Shown: positions 26,329 through 35,152, counted from the stretch's first letter. The stretch: DNA of 64,000 bases from Brevundimonas sp. (GCF_003248455.1 NZ_QFNM01000020.1:1-64000); one strand, 5' to 3'. A program made the numbers and translations. The notes: generated from the letters alone by a model not told the origin.

Positions 26329-27030
26329 ATGGCCGTCTGGCGCATGATCGCGATCGCCCTGGTGCTGTTTTCGGCCGCCTGCGCCTCGGGCGGCGGCGTG
26401 CGGGGCCAGGCCCAGCCCTATGATTTCGCACCCTGGGGCCAGGACGATTATCAGTATCGGCTGGCCGCAGGCGACGGACTGAGACTGAACTTTCTGGTCG
26501 AAGACGGATTGAACGCCGATGTCGTCGTGGGGCCGGACGGGCAGGGGGTTTTTCCGGTGATCGGGCCGGCGCCGGTCGGCGGCCTGACCGTGCGCGACGC
26601 CAGCCAGCGTCTGACCGAAGCCTACGCCGGGGTGCTGCGCAATCCGCAGGTGCAGATCAGCGTGGCGACCTATGGCGCGTCGCAGATTTACGTCGGCGGC
26701 GAGGTCAAGACCCCCGGCGTGGTGCAGATTCGCGGCGAGATGAACACCGCCCAAGCCATCTTCGCCGCCGGCGGTTTCGCCGAGACGGCCGGAACGGGCA
26801 AGGTGGTGGTGCTGCGGCGCGTCGCCGACGGGCGGCTGGCCTCGCGGATCGTGGACGCCAAGGCGCTGCTGAACACCGATGCGCGGCAGGATTTCCTGCT
26901 GCATCCCGGCGACCTGATCTTCGTGCCGCGCAGCGCCATCGCGGAGGTCAACCTGTTCGTGCGGCAATATCTGAATGGGGTGCTGCCGTTCAACTTCGGC
27001 TTCAGCTACGACCTGAACCGCTTCCGATGA
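26329..27030 (+). CDS. Polysaccharide export lipoprotein (Wza/HfsD-like)
   Basis: 233 residues, shorter than E. coli Wza. Signal peptide with lipobox ending SAAC (Cys18). The polysaccharide-export domain contains YRLAAGDGLRLNFLVEDGLN and VGPDGQGVFPVIGPAPVGGLT (in parts), followed by one SLBB-like domain (IYVGGEVKTPGVVQIRGEM) and a last segment DFLLHPGDLIFVPRSAIAEVN. It would form the periplasmic/outer-membrane channel for the polymer. Good AAGGAAA site before ATG 26329. Divergent from the chain-length gene (175 bases between starts) and coupled (ATGA) to the flippase. Confidence 0.88.
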   Translation: MAVWRMIAIALVLFSAACASGGGVRGQAQPYDFAPWGQDDYQYRLAAGDGLRLNFLVEDGLNADVVVGPDGQGVFPVIGPAPVGGLTVRDASQRLTEAYAGVLRNPQVQISVATYGASQIYVGGEVKTPGVVQIRGEMNTAQAIFAAGGFAETAGTGKVVVLRRVADGRLASRIVDAKALLNTDARQDFLLHPGDLIFVPRSAIAEVNLFVRQYLNGVLPFNFGFSYDLNRFR

Positions 27031-28283
27031 GAGCGCTGGCGGGGCGGATCGGCCGCGCGTCGCCCTATCTGACGGCCGTCGTCGAACAGGGCCTGTTCTC
27101 GCTGTTGAACCTGGGCGTGGTGCTGGTCCTGGGCCGGCTGATGTCGCCCGAGCAATTCGGGGCCTGCGTCTTCTGGTTCTCGGTCGCCTATGTGCTGGCC
27201 AGCGTGCAGAACGCGATCAGCGTGGCGCACCTTCAGGTTCTGGCCGGCGGCCGGGGCCTGGACCCCGCGCGGTTCGAGACCGAACGGTTGATGCTGGGCG
27301 CCGCCACGTGCTTCTGGTTGGCGGTCGCGCTGGGCGCGGCCGTGACGATCGGGATCACCCGCGGCGGCGCGTTCGGCGTCTGGACGGCGGCGGCGTTCAC
27401 GCCCGCCTATCTGCTTCAGCAATATGTGCGGCTGACTCTTTTCAGCCGGGGCCAGGGCCGTGCGGCGGCGGTCCAGACCGGGGCGGTGCTGATCGTGGCC
27501 GTCGCCCTGCTGGCACTGGGGAGCCTGCTGTTCAACCCGTTAAGGGCCGAGCAGGTGCTGGGGCTCATGGGGACGGCCTATGCGGTCGTGGGGCTTGTCG
27601 GCCTGGCGCGCGCCAGCAGGGGCCTGTGGGGCGGTCTGATCCGCGCCCTGCCGGGCTATGTCGCCTACGGCCGGCAGTCCGGCTGGCTGTTCCTGGGGGT
27701 GTCGAGCACCGAGATTCTGGCGCGGTTCTATGTCTTCGCCGTCAGCGCGGCCTATGGGCCGGGCGTCCTGGCGGCGCTGTCGTTCAGCCAGACCTTTCTG
27801 CGACCGGCCCCGCTTCTGGCCTCGTCCTGGAGCATGGCGGCGAGGAACGACCTGGCGGCGCGGCGGGACGCCGGCGATTGGCGCGGCTATGTCCGGCTGC
27901 TGAGCGTGTCGGCCGCGGCCGGGGCGGTCTTCGCCCTGTGCTGGACCGGGCTGATCTGGGCGGCGTGGCCCACGATCACGGAACTGGCGTTCGACGGCAA
28001 ATACGCCGACGCGCGCTGGATGCTGCCGCTGTGGGGCTTGAGCGCAGCCTTCGGCTTCGTCCAGGTGGCGGCCAGCACGGGATTGCAGATATTGAAGGCG
28101 TTCAAGGCCCTGGCCATCGCCAACGCCTCGGCCTCCGCCGTGGCGGCGGTCGGGGTGCTGTGGGGCATCGGCCGGCTGGGGCCGGGCGGCGCCATCGTGG
28201 GCACGGCGGCGGGCCAGGCGTTGGAAGCGGCGGCCATGCTGGCGGTGCTGGCGGTGCTGATCCGTCGTCTCAGGCGCGGCTGA
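27027..28283 (+). CDS. Oligosaccharide flippase (Wzx family)
   Basis: 418 residues with about 12 hydrophobic segments and few charged loops, in the MOP/polysaccharide-synthase superfamily. YLTAVVEQGLFSLLNLGVVLVLGRLMSPEQFG at the start (in parts) is a typical Wzx N-terminus, and a hydrophobic ALAIANASASAVAAVG segment lies near 370. It would flip the undecaprenyl-linked repeat unit across the inner membrane. Starts inside the export lipoprotein stop codon (ATGA). Overlaps the convergent polymerase by 14 bases. Confidence 0.82.
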   Translation: MRALAGRIGRASPYLTAVVEQGLFSLLNLGVVLVLGRLMSPEQFGACVFWFSVAYVLASVQNAISVAHLQVLAGGRGLDPARFETERLMLGAATCFWLAVALGAAVTIGITRGGAFGVWTAAAFTPAYLLQQYVRLTLFSRGQGRAAAVQTGAVLIVAVALLALGSLLFNPLRAEQVLGLMGTAYAVVGLVGLARASRGLWGGLIRALPGYVAYGRQSGWLFLGVSSTEILARFYVFAVSAAYGPGVLAALSFSQTFLRPAPLLASSWSMAARNDLAARRDAGDWRGYVRLLSVSAAAGAVFALCWTGLIWAAWPTITELAFDGKYADARWMLPLWGLSAAFGFVQVAASTGLQILKAFKALAIANASASAVAAVGVLWGIGRLGPGGAIVGTAAGQALEAAAMLAVLAVLIRRLRRG

Positions 28284-29613
28284 AGCGCCGCTCGATCTCC
28301 ACCCCCAACAGCAAAAGCACCGCGCCGAAGATGGAGTTGGCGGTGAAATAGCTGCTTTCCATGAAGTTGTGGCCGAACACCATCAACGGAAAGACGCCCA
28401 GCAGGAGCGCCGCGGCCAACATCCGCCGGTCCCCGCCGACGGCCTCGCGGATCAGCCCCAGGCCGCCGAAAACCCAGCGCATCAGGATGAGGACGGCGCC
28501 GGCCAGGCCGACCAGGCCGGTCGTGACCGCCAGGTCCAGGAAGCCGTTGTGCGCCTCGTTGGTGAAGGCGTCGGGCTGGGCGAACCAGGCGTCCGTCTGC
28601 AGGCTGGGTTGGACCGATGGGTCGATGTCCCAGAACGAACCGAAGCCCCAGCCCTGGATCGGTCGCCTGACGAACTCGTCCCAAACGAAGGTCCAGACCT
28701 CGGTGCGCTGGGTGAAGGTGACGCCGGCGAACGGCGCCCAGGGATCGTCGCCGACCACAAGACAATAGGCCAGCCAGCCGAACGCCGCTCCGGCCAGAAC
28801 GGCGCCGACGACGGCGATCAGCCCCAGCCGCACGATCCGACGCTGGGCCATGACCGCGACGATGGCCGGGGTGGCGCAAGCCAGGGCGGCGAACAGGCCC
28901 ATGCTGGTCTTGGACAGGCTGGCGATCAGAAGCACGACAGCCATCGCCGTGACGCTCCACCAGAAGGCGCGGGTCCGCCAGTCGCTGCAGGCCCAGGCGT
29001 AGGTTCCGCAGACGAACCCGGCCAGCAGCATGACGGCGCCCAGGGTGTTCTTGTGCGAATGTATGGCCGCCAGGCCCAGGGGCGTCATCGACACGCCCGG
29101 CGCCGCGATCCAAGACAGAACATCCACCCCGACCAGCACGGCGCATCCGGTCGCCATGGCCAGATGCAGCCGCCGGCTGTCGCCCAGCCCGATCGCGATG
29201 GCGACGCAGATCGCCAGATTGACCGAATAGAGGATCAGCCGCCGCGTCGACACCGTCGGGTCCAGCGCCCAGCGCGTCGTCAGGGCGAACCAACCGAACA
29301 GGGCCAGCAGCGGCAGAAGCCTGAGCGTCATGGCCGGCAGCGCCCGACGACGGAACCACAGCAACGGCGCCGACAGGGCGAACAGACCCAGCCAGACGAC
29401 GCGGTTCACGGGCGACGCCTCGGCGCCGCCGGTCAGGGGATCGATGGCGATCTCGTGCTGATAGGGATTCGGACCGATGCAGACGTAGAGCAGCATCAAC
29501 ACCAGCACCGCCCCGGCCCACAGGGCAAGCAGGCGATCCGCCTGGGCCTCGCGCCTGTGCGCGTCCGCATCCAGGCGTCCCCGCCAGGCCTCCAGGCGGG
29601 CGGCGTCAGTCAC
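28270..29613 (-). CDS. Polysaccharide polymerase / O-antigen ligase family (Wzy-like)
   Basis: 447 residues from GTG 29613, with about 10-12 membrane segments. The PF04932 core is seen as HSHKNTLGAVMLLAG, SLSKTSMGLFAAL, and the periplasmic loop QRTEVWTFVWDEFVRRPIQGWGFGSFWD (in parts) followed by EAHNGFLDLAVTTG. The same landmarks appear in the protein at 3873-5231. In a Wzx/Wzy locus with flippase, export and chain-length genes, the simplest role is repeat-unit polymerase. Its start overlaps the upstream WecG-type gene by eight bases on the same strand. Confidence 0.85.
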   Translation of the reverse strand: MTDAARLEAWRGRLDADAHRREAQADRLLALWAGAVLVLMLLYVCIGPNPYQHEIAIDPLTGGAEASPVNRVVWLGLFALSAPLLWFRRRALPAMTLRLLPLLALFGWFALTTRWALDPTVSTRRLILYSVNLAICVAIAIGLGDSRRLHLAMATGCAVLVGVDVLSWIAAPGVSMTPLGLAAIHSHKNTLGAVMLLAGFVCGTYAWACSDWRTRAFWWSVTAMAVVLLIASLSKTSMGLFAALACATPAIVAVMAQRRIVRLGLIAVVGAVLAGAAFGWLAYCLVVGDDPWAPFAGVTFTQRTEVWTFVWDEFVRRPIQGWGFGSFWDIDPSVQPSLQTDAWFAQPDAFTNEAHNGFLDLAVTTGLVGLAGAVLILMRWVFGGLGLIREAVGGDRRMLAAALLLGVFPLMVFGHNFMESSYFTANSIFGAVLLLLGVEIERRFSRA

Positions 29614-30406
29614 GAGGGCGGGCGGATTTGAGCCCCAGGCGGAAGGCGACCGAATCGATCAGCCCCAGTCCCAGACCGTAGAGGCCGCGCACCAGATAGC
29701 GTCTCCACAACCGGCCAGGCTCGCGCGCCAGACGATACAGCCAGACCAGCCCGCGATCCTCCATCCACCGGGGCGCGGACGGCGTGCGGCCGGTCAGGGT
29801 GGTGATGGAACTGCCGATGCACAGGCCCAGGCCCGTGGCGCGGCCGTCGTCGATGATGCGCTGGCAGAACTTCTCGGACTGGGGCGGTCCCATGGCCACG
29901 AACACGAACCGGCCGGGATGGGCGGCGACGAAATCGACGGCGGCCCGCACGGCGTCCGCATCGTGGATGAACCCCATCGGCGGATTGTGATGGGCGACGC
30001 GCGTCAGGCCGAACTGTCCGGCGAGGTCGGCGATCGCCGAGGCGTCGCCGCCGATGACGGTGATCGGGTCGTCCGGCGCGATCACCTCGTGGAACAGCCG
30101 TTCGACGATGTGGCAGCCCGGCGCGAAGCCCAGGTCAACGCCGCCGAGCGCGGCCGCCTTTCGCAACACGCGGCTGTCGTTGGTGCTGAGCCAGGCGCGG
30201 CCGCTGATCTGGTCGAACTCCGCATCCTGGCGGCGCAGCCAGGCGTGTTCGGCGTTCGGCGTGATCAGGATGTCGAACGGCAGGTCCGCCGGGCGGGCGG
30301 CCAGGGCCGCGACCGCCTGATCCGTCGTCAGCGGATGAAACCGCAGCCCGGCGAAGCGGATTTCGAGTTCCGGTCGAAAGACGTGGCGGGGCGACAGGCT
30401 GTTCAT
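29606..30406 (-). CDS. WecG/TagA/CpsF family glycosyltransferase
   Basis: 266 residues from ATG 30406; a frame open to 30526 has no family similarity upstream. Blocks are FHPLTTDQAVAALAARP near 20, ILITPNAEHAWLRRQDAEF, the DSRVLRKAAALGG region, AVDFVAAHPGRFVFVAMGPPQSEKF in parts, and GLCIGSSITTLTGRTPSAPRWMEDRGLVW in parts. GT26 enzymes add N-acetylmannosaminuronic acid or another sugar to a lipid-linked acceptor; HfsJ of the Caulobacter holdfast pathway is of this family. Divergent from the initiating transferase with 98 bases between starts. Confidence 0.9.
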   Translation of the reverse strand: MNSLSPRHVFRPELEIRFAGLRFHPLTTDQAVAALAARPADLPFDILITPNAEHAWLRRQDAEFDQISGRAWLSTNDSRVLRKAAALGGVDLGFAPGCHIVERLFHEVIAPDDPITVIGGDASAIADLAGQFGLTRVAHHNPPMGFIHDADAVRAAVDFVAAHPGRFVFVAMGPPQSEKFCQRIIDDGRATGLGLCIGSSITTLTGRTPSAPRWMEDRGLVWLYRLAREPGRLWRRYLVRGLYGLGLGLIDSVAFRLGLKSARPRD

Positions 30407-30504
30407 GATGCGACCGTTCTGCGTTGCGGCGGCGCAAACTGCAATTCGCTTGCCGCTTTCAACCGTCGCGCGCGACCTGGCGTGGTTCTTGATATAGGGG
30501 CCGC

Positions 30505-31179
30505 ATGAGCCACGCCGCCTTGCCATTGTCGAACGAAACCCCGGCCTCGCCGCGCCTGGCGGGCGGGCGCGACGTGCGCCTTGGCCTGGCGATGAAGCGC
30601 CTGATGGATATCGCCGTTTCGGCCGTGCTGCTGGTGATGCTGGCGCCGCTGCTGCTGGCGATCGCCCTTCTGGTCAAGGCGACCTCGCCGGGCCCCGCCT
30701 TCTATGGCGTGGACTGGGTGGGGCAAGGCGGCCGCCGGTTCCGGGGCTACAAGTTTCGAACGATGGTGATCGGGGCCGACCGTCAGGAAGAGGCCTTGCA
30801 ATCCCGAAACGAGATGCGGGGTCCTGCTTTCAAGATGGAGAACGATCCGCGCATCACACGGCTGGGTCGCGTGCTGCGCCGCTACAGTCTGGACGAGTTC
30901 CCGCAGTTGTGGAGCGTGCTGAAAGGGGACATGAGCCTGGTGGGGCCGCGTCCGCCGCGCGCGCACGAATACGTCCGCTTCACTCCGTTCCAGATGGGCA
31001 AGATGGCGGTCAAGCCGGGCATCACCTGCCTGTGGCAGGTCGAGGGCCGCCACCGGATCAACGATTTCGATGAATGGGTGCGGCTGGATATCCGCTATAT
31101 CGAGACTTGGTCGCTGGGCCTCGACCTCTGGATCCTGGTCCGCACGGCCGGGGTGGTGCTGCGGGGAACCGGCGCATGA
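30505..31179 (+). CDS. Undecaprenyl-phosphate sugar-1-phosphate transferase (initiating enzyme)
   Basis: 224 residues, the short PHPT class without the N-terminal four-helix domain. A single membrane segment (about 34-58, MDIAVSAVLLVMLAPLLLAI) is followed by the cytosolic catalytic domain with GYKFRTM, KMENDPRITRLGRVLRR, LDEFPQLWSVLKGDMSLVGP in parts, RPPRAHE and KPGITCLWQV. It loads the first sugar phosphate on undecaprenyl phosphate, like PssY, PssZ or HfsE of Caulobacter. Stop overlaps the next gene start (ATGA). Confidence 0.92.
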   Translation: MSHAALPLSNETPASPRLAGGRDVRLGLAMKRLMDIAVSAVLLVMLAPLLLAIALLVKATSPGPAFYGVDWVGQGGRRFRGYKFRTMVIGADRQEEALQSRNEMRGPAFKMENDPRITRLGRVLRRYSLDEFPQLWSVLKGDMSLVGPRPPRAHEYVRFTPFQMGKMAVKPGITCLWQVEGRHRINDFDEWVRLDIRYIETWSLGLDLWILVRTAGVVLRGTGA

Positions 31180-32126
31180 GCGCGGACATCAGCGTCGTCA
31201 TCCTGAGCTATGACCGCGTCCACCTGCTGGAGCGGACGCTGCGCGGCTGCACGACTCAGGGCGGCGACTGGGGCGCGTTCGAGGTCATCGTGGTGGACAA
31301 CCATCCCGACCAGCTGGCGCGCGGCCTTGTCGAACGGCTGGCGGCCGAGACCGGCGTCGCCATGACCTATCTGGCCGATCCGCGCCGCAACATCTCCATC
31401 GTCAGGAACAAGGGCATCGCCGCCGCCCAGGGCCGCTACGTCGCCTTCATCGACGACGACGAAGAGCCGCAGCCCGGCTGGCTGGCGGCGCTGACCGCCT
31501 GCCTGGACCGCACCGGGGCTGACGCCGCCTTCGGGCCCAAGCTGCCGGAGTTCGAGGGCGGCCGCGCCCCGGACTGGGACCCCGACGGCTGGCGTTACAC
31601 GCTGGACTTCAGGATGCCGGCGGACGAGCCGATCGCCATGTTCGGGCGCCTGCGCAGACGCGGCAAGGGCCTGGGCAGCGGCAACGCCGCCTTTCGCGTC
31701 TCGACCTGCCTGGACGGGCCGGAGCCGTTCAGCGTCGCCTTCGGCAACGCCAATGGCGAAGACACGCAACTGCTGTTCCGCCTGGCCATGGCGGGGCGGC
31801 GCTTCGTCTGGTGCCCCGAGGCCGTGGTGCGCGAATTCATCGAGACCAGCCGGGCCAGGCCCGATTATATGATCACCCGCATGAAGCGCGGCTCGCAGCA
31901 CTATGCCGTGTGTCGGATAGACACCAGCGACAACAAGCTTCTGACCACGATCAAAGTCGGGCTGCTGGGCCTGGCGCAGACGGCGGTGCACGCCGGGCTC
32001 TATGTCGCGACCGGCGAATTCTTGGACCGGACACACCGCTACGATCACCGGATCGGCATGGCCAAAGGCTTGGGCAAACTGACCTGGCGCGCGCCCATCG
32101 GCTTCATCGAGGAGACGGCGGCGTGA
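31176..32126 (+). CDS. Family 2 (GT-A) glycosyltransferase, first of a tandem pair
   Basis: 316 residues from ATG 31176. GT-A fold: ISVVILSYDRVHLLERTLRG at the start, VIVVDNHPDQ, the DDDEEP metal motif in YVAFIDDDEEPQPGW, and the acceptor-region GNANGEDTQLLFRLAMAG. The C-terminal GLGKLTWRAPIGFIEE recurs almost unchanged in the next protein. It adds one sugar of the repeat unit; donor unknown. Coupled at both ends by four-base overlaps (ATGA before, GTGA after). Confidence 0.88.
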   Translation: MSADISVVILSYDRVHLLERTLRGCTTQGGDWGAFEVIVVDNHPDQLARGLVERLAAETGVAMTYLADPRRNISIVRNKGIAAAQGRYVAFIDDDEEPQPGWLAALTACLDRTGADAAFGPKLPEFEGGRAPDWDPDGWRYTLDFRMPADEPIAMFGRLRRRGKGLGSGNAAFRVSTCLDGPEPFSVAFGNANGEDTQLLFRLAMAGRRFVWCPEAVVREFIETSRARPDYMITRMKRGSQHYAVCRIDTSDNKLLTTIKVGLLGLAQTAVHAGLYVATGEFLDRTHRYDHRIGMAKGLGKLTWRAPIGFIEETAA

Positions 32127-33085
32127 GCGAGGCGGCGCCCGATCTGACGCTGGCCATCCTGACCTATGACCGGCCCCGGGGGCTGGAGGCGACCCTGCGA
32201 TCCTGCCTGGCGCAGCGAAACACGCTGGGGCTGACGATGGAGATCGTCGTGGTCGACAACCATCCGGCCGGGGCGGGCGGCGAGGTGGTCGAGGCTCTGT
32301 CCCCGGCGTCGCCCTGGCCCATCCGCTATGTCTCGGACCTGGCGCGCAACATGGCGACGTTGCGCAATCGCGGCTTCATGGAGGCGCGCGGACGTTGGCT
32401 GGCGGTAATCGACGACGACGAGACGGCCGATGCCGACTGGACCGACGCCCTGGTCGGCGCCTTGAAGGCCACGGGCGCCGACATTGCGGTAGGGCCGCGT
32501 TTCGCCGTGTTCGAGGAGGGCGGCCCGCCCGCCTATGATCCCGAAGGGCGCCAGTTCGTGCGCGATCTGGGCTTGCCCGACCTGTCGGAGATCGCGCTGA
32601 CCGGGCCGTCGGGTCGCCCGCGTTACGGCCTGGGCACCGGGAACTCCATCTTCGACCTGAAGCGGTGCTTTCCCGACGGGCGGTCCGCCATGCGCGAGGC
32701 GTTCGGCGATGCGGGGGGCGAGGACGCCGAGCTGTTCGTGCGCCTGCATCGCCAGGGACGCCGCATCGTCTGGGCGGCCAGGGCGCGCGTCACCGAGACG
32801 GTGTTCCGAAATCGGACGGCGATCCCCTATCGGCTGCTTCGCACCCGTCGCGAAACACAACACTATGTCTCGATCTACATCGACGGGGCGCGCCACCCGG
32901 CCCTTGCGAGGGTGGAGCTTTTCGTCAAAGGGTTAATCCAGACGGCGCTTGGCGGCGTTCTGTCGTGGCTGACGCTGGAGCATCGCTCGACCTCGCGCCT
33001 TCGGTGGAGGCTGTTGATCCAGCACGGTTTAGGCAAGCTGACATGGCGTCGCCCTGTCGGCTTCATCGACGAGGCGTCCGCTTGA
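32123..33085 (+). CDS. Family 2 (GT-A) glycosyltransferase, second of a tandem pair
   Basis: 320 residues from GTG 32123, which overlaps the previous stop. TLAILTYDRPRGLEATLRSC, VVVDNHPAGAG, the metal-binding LAVIDDDETADADW, GDAGGEDAELFVRLHRQG and the closing GLGKLTWRRPVGFIDE align end to end with the preceding protein, so the pair probably arose by tandem duplication. The divergence is large, implying different donor or acceptor sugars. Last plus-strand gene of the polysaccharide locus; a small inverted repeat follows at 33099. Confidence 0.88.
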   Translation: MSEAAPDLTLAILTYDRPRGLEATLRSCLAQRNTLGLTMEIVVVDNHPAGAGGEVVEALSPASPWPIRYVSDLARNMATLRNRGFMEARGRWLAVIDDDETADADWTDALVGALKATGADIAVGPRFAVFEEGGPPAYDPEGRQFVRDLGLPDLSEIALTGPSGRPRYGLGTGNSIFDLKRCFPDGRSAMREAFGDAGGEDAELFVRLHRQGRRIVWAARARVTETVFRNRTAIPYRLLRTRRETQHYVSIYIDGARHPALARVELFVKGLIQTALGGVLSWLTLEHRSTSRLRWRLLIQHGLGKLTWRRPVGFIDEASA

Positions 33086-33098
33086 CGACGACGACTTG

Positions 33099-33119
33099 CC
33101 TTAACCCTTTGCGTTAAGG
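33099..33119. terminator. Small inverted repeat after the glycosyltransferases
   Basis: CCTTAAC (33099-33105) and GTTAAGG (33113-33119) form a seven-base stem with a seven-base loop between the GT stop at 33085 and the transaldolase start at 33208. It is AT-rich for this genome and lacks a T-tract, so it could be a weak terminator or a palindromic protein site. Confidence 0.35.
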
Positions 33120-33207
33120 GGCCGTCGCCCCGCCACCGCTAGTATCCGCACACGGCACGCATCTTGGACTATGCGGGGCCGAACCGTCATCGCCGAAGGA
33201 CTTTCTC

Positions 33208-33963
33208 ATGCTGACCCAGATCGACCGACCCATCGTCTCGAAGGCGGCGCCGAAGCCGCCGATCGGGGGCCTGAAGCTTTATGGGGACGGCGCCAGCCTG
33301 GCCGACTTCTCGCGCCTTCACGCGCAGGGGATGGTGACGGGATTCACCACCAATCCGACGCTGATGTTCAAGGCGGGGATCGCCGACTATGCCGATTTCG
33401 CGCGCCAGCTGATCGCCCTGATCCCCGACATGCCGCTGTCGTTCGAGGTCTTCTCGGACGATTTCGCGGAGATGGAGCGTCAGGCGCGGCTGATCGCCGC
33501 CTGGGGCGACAATGTCTATGTGAAGATACCGATCACCAACACCCAGGGCCAGTCCAGCCTGCCGATGGCCCGCGCGCTGGCGGCGGATGGGGTGAAGCTG
33601 AACATCACCGCCATGCTGACGCTGGAGCAGGTGGCCGAAGCGGTCGACATCCTGGCCGACGACACGCCCGCCATCCTGTCGGTCTTCGCGGGCCGGATCG
33701 CGGACACCGGCGTCGACCCCGTGCCGGTCATGCGGGCCGCGGTCGCCATGGCGGCGCGCAAGCCCCAGGCCGAGGTTCTGTGGGCCTCGACGCGCGAGGT
33801 GCTGAACGTCTTCCAGGCGGCCGAATGCGGGTGCCACATCATCACCGCCACCCCTGACATCCTGAAGAAGCTGGACATGGCGGGCAAGGATCTGACCGAT
33901 CTCTCGCTGGAGACCGTGGCCATGTTCCGCGCAGATGCGGTGGCGGCGGGTTTCAAGCTGTAA
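33208..33963 (+). CDS. Transaldolase-family protein (short TalC/FSA type)
   Basis: 251 residues, ATG 33208 with AAGGA seven bases upstream. TIM-barrel class I aldolase: GMVTGFTTNPTLMFKAG near 41, the Schiff-base lysine K106 in NVYVKIPITNTQG, KLNITAMLTLEQV near 131, and LWASTREVLNVFQ replacing the usual SxR-type motif. The enzyme family moves dihydroxyacetone units between sugar phosphates; a transaldolase at this place could supply sedoheptulose-7-phosphate, the substrate of GmhA two genes downstream. That role is inferred from position. Begins a run of six plus-strand genes. Confidence 0.82.
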   Translation: MLTQIDRPIVSKAAPKPPIGGLKLYGDGASLADFSRLHAQGMVTGFTTNPTLMFKAGIADYADFARQLIALIPDMPLSFEVFSDDFAEMERQARLIAAWGDNVYVKIPITNTQGQSSLPMARALAADGVKLNITAMLTLEQVAEAVDILADDTPAILSVFAGRIADTGVDPVPVMRAAVAMAARKPQAEVLWASTREVLNVFQAAECGCHIITATPDILKKLDMAGKDLTDLSLETVAMFRADAVAAGFKL

Positions 33964-33965
33964 TC

Positions 33966-34523
33966 ATGGCTGGACGGCGCGCCATATTTCTGGACCGCGA
34001 CGGCGTGCTGAACGACGTCGTCTGGCGCGACGGCAAGCCGGCCTCGCCGCGAACCGTTGGCGAACTTCGGATCGCGGAAGGGGCCGCGCAGACCGTACAG
34101 GCGTTGCGGACGGCCGGCTATCTGACCTTCGTCGTGACCAATCAGCCCGACGTCCGGCGCGGGAAAATGACTGGCGAGGCGCTGGACGCCATTCACGCCG
34201 CCCTGGTCCAGGCTGTGCCGGTCGATGCGGTGCGGGCCTGCCTGCACGACGACGCCGACCAGTGTAGTTGCCGCAAGCCAAAGGCAGGGATGCTGCTGGA
34301 CCTGGCCGCGCGCTGGAATGTCGATCTGTCGCAAAGCTGGATGGTCGGCGACATGGATCGCGACATCGTCTGCGGACGCGCAGCCGGGGTTCGGACCGTG
34401 CTTCTGGATCGTCCCTACAACAGCCGGTCCGGCGCCGACGTGATCGCCGCCGACGTAAGTCAGGCGACCGCCCTTATTCTTCAAACCACGCCGGCCGCGC
34501 CGGCCCCCGTACTTCAGGACTGA
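33966..34523 (+). CDS. gmhB: D-glycero-D-manno-heptose-1,7-bisphosphate 7-phosphatase (HAD-IIIA)
   Basis: 185 residues. HAD motif I is FLDRDGVLND with nucleophile D10 and acid D12; motif II is FVVTNQPDV; motif III/IV are CRKPKAGMLLDLA and MVGDMDRDIVCGRAAG. The zinc-binding loop of GmhB is present as CLHDDADQCSC. It removes the 7-phosphate from heptose bisphosphate, serving either the ADP or the GDP route depending on anomer preference, which cannot be read here. Two bases after the transaldolase stop, four bases before gmhA. Confidence 0.92.
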   Translation: MAGRRAIFLDRDGVLNDVVWRDGKPASPRTVGELRIAEGAAQTVQALRTAGYLTFVVTNQPDVRRGKMTGEALDAIHAALVQAVPVDAVRACLHDDADQCSCRKPKAGMLLDLAARWNVDLSQSWMVGDMDRDIVCGRAAGVRTVLLDRPYNSRSGADVIAADVSQATALILQTTPAAPAPVLQD

Positions 34524-34527
34524 ATTC

Positions 34528-35142
34528 ATGTTCGTCGATCATTTCTTCGCCGCCGCCGAAAAGGCCATGGCCGCCATCGACCGCCAGGCCGTCGAAGCCA
34601 TGGCCCAGCGCCTGGCCGAGGTGCGCGAGCGCGGCGGACGTCTGTTCCTGATCGGCGTCGGGGGCAGCGCGGGCCACGCCAGCCACGCCACCAACGACTT
34701 CCGCAAGATCTGCGGTTTCGAGGCCTATTGTCCGACCGACAACGTTTCGGAACTGACCGCCCGCATCAATGACGAGGGCTGGGAAGGCACGCTGTCGACC
34801 TGGCTGGAGACCAGCCGGCTGAAGGCCGAGGACGGTCTGTTGATCTTCTCGGTCGGCGGCGGCAGCGTCGAACCGCCCGTCAGCGCCAACATCGTGCGCG
34901 CCATCCAACTGGCCAAGGCGCGCGGCGCCATGGTCACGGGAATCGTCGGTCGCGACGGCGGCTATACGGCCCAGGCCGCCGACGCCTGCGTGATCGTGCC
35001 GACCGTCGACCCGCAACTGATCACGCCCCTGGTCGAGGGGCTGGCCGCCGTGGTCTGGCACCTGCTGGTCTCCCATCCGGCGCTGGCGCTGCACAAGGGA
35101 CACTGGGAACAGATCGCGCCCGTCGCCGCTTCGGCCGCCTGA
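34528..35142 (+). CDS. gmhA: SIS-domain sedoheptulose-7-phosphate isomerase (GmhA-like)
   Basis: 204 residues, single SIS domain. LFLIGVGGSAGHASHATNDF near 48 is the sugar-phosphate P-loop equivalent, and LLIFSVGGGSVEPPVSANIVR near 108 the second conserved loop; the C-terminal helix holds HLLVSHPALALHKGHWE. The sequence diverges from E. coli GmhA but matches the set found with HddA/HddC in GDP-heptose operons. Expected reaction: sedoheptulose-7-phosphate to D-glycero-D-manno-heptose-7-phosphate. It is the only GmhA candidate in the window and could serve hldE as well. Confidence 0.85.
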   Translation: MFVDHFFAAAEKAMAAIDRQAVEAMAQRLAEVRERGGRLFLIGVGGSAGHASHATNDFRKICGFEAYCPTDNVSELTARINDEGWEGTLSTWLETSRLKAEDGLLIFSVGGGSVEPPVSANIVRAIQLAKARGAMVTGIVGRDGGYTAQAADACVIVPTVDPQLITPLVEGLAAVVWHLLVSHPALALHKGHWEQIAPVAASAA

Positions 35143-35152
35143 GCCGCCGCCC

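Noticed and set aside
23179..26967. Minus-strand frame over 1200 residues covering nnrD, the chain-length gene and the export gene
   Set aside because: Only parts of it overlap real genes and in other frames; low-complexity Arg/Pro sequence without motifs.
33101..33117. Possible CtrA site (TTAA pair) before the transaldolase gene
   Set aside because: The two TTAA boxes are nine bases apart, not the seven of a CtrA site; the palindrome is better described as a small hairpin.
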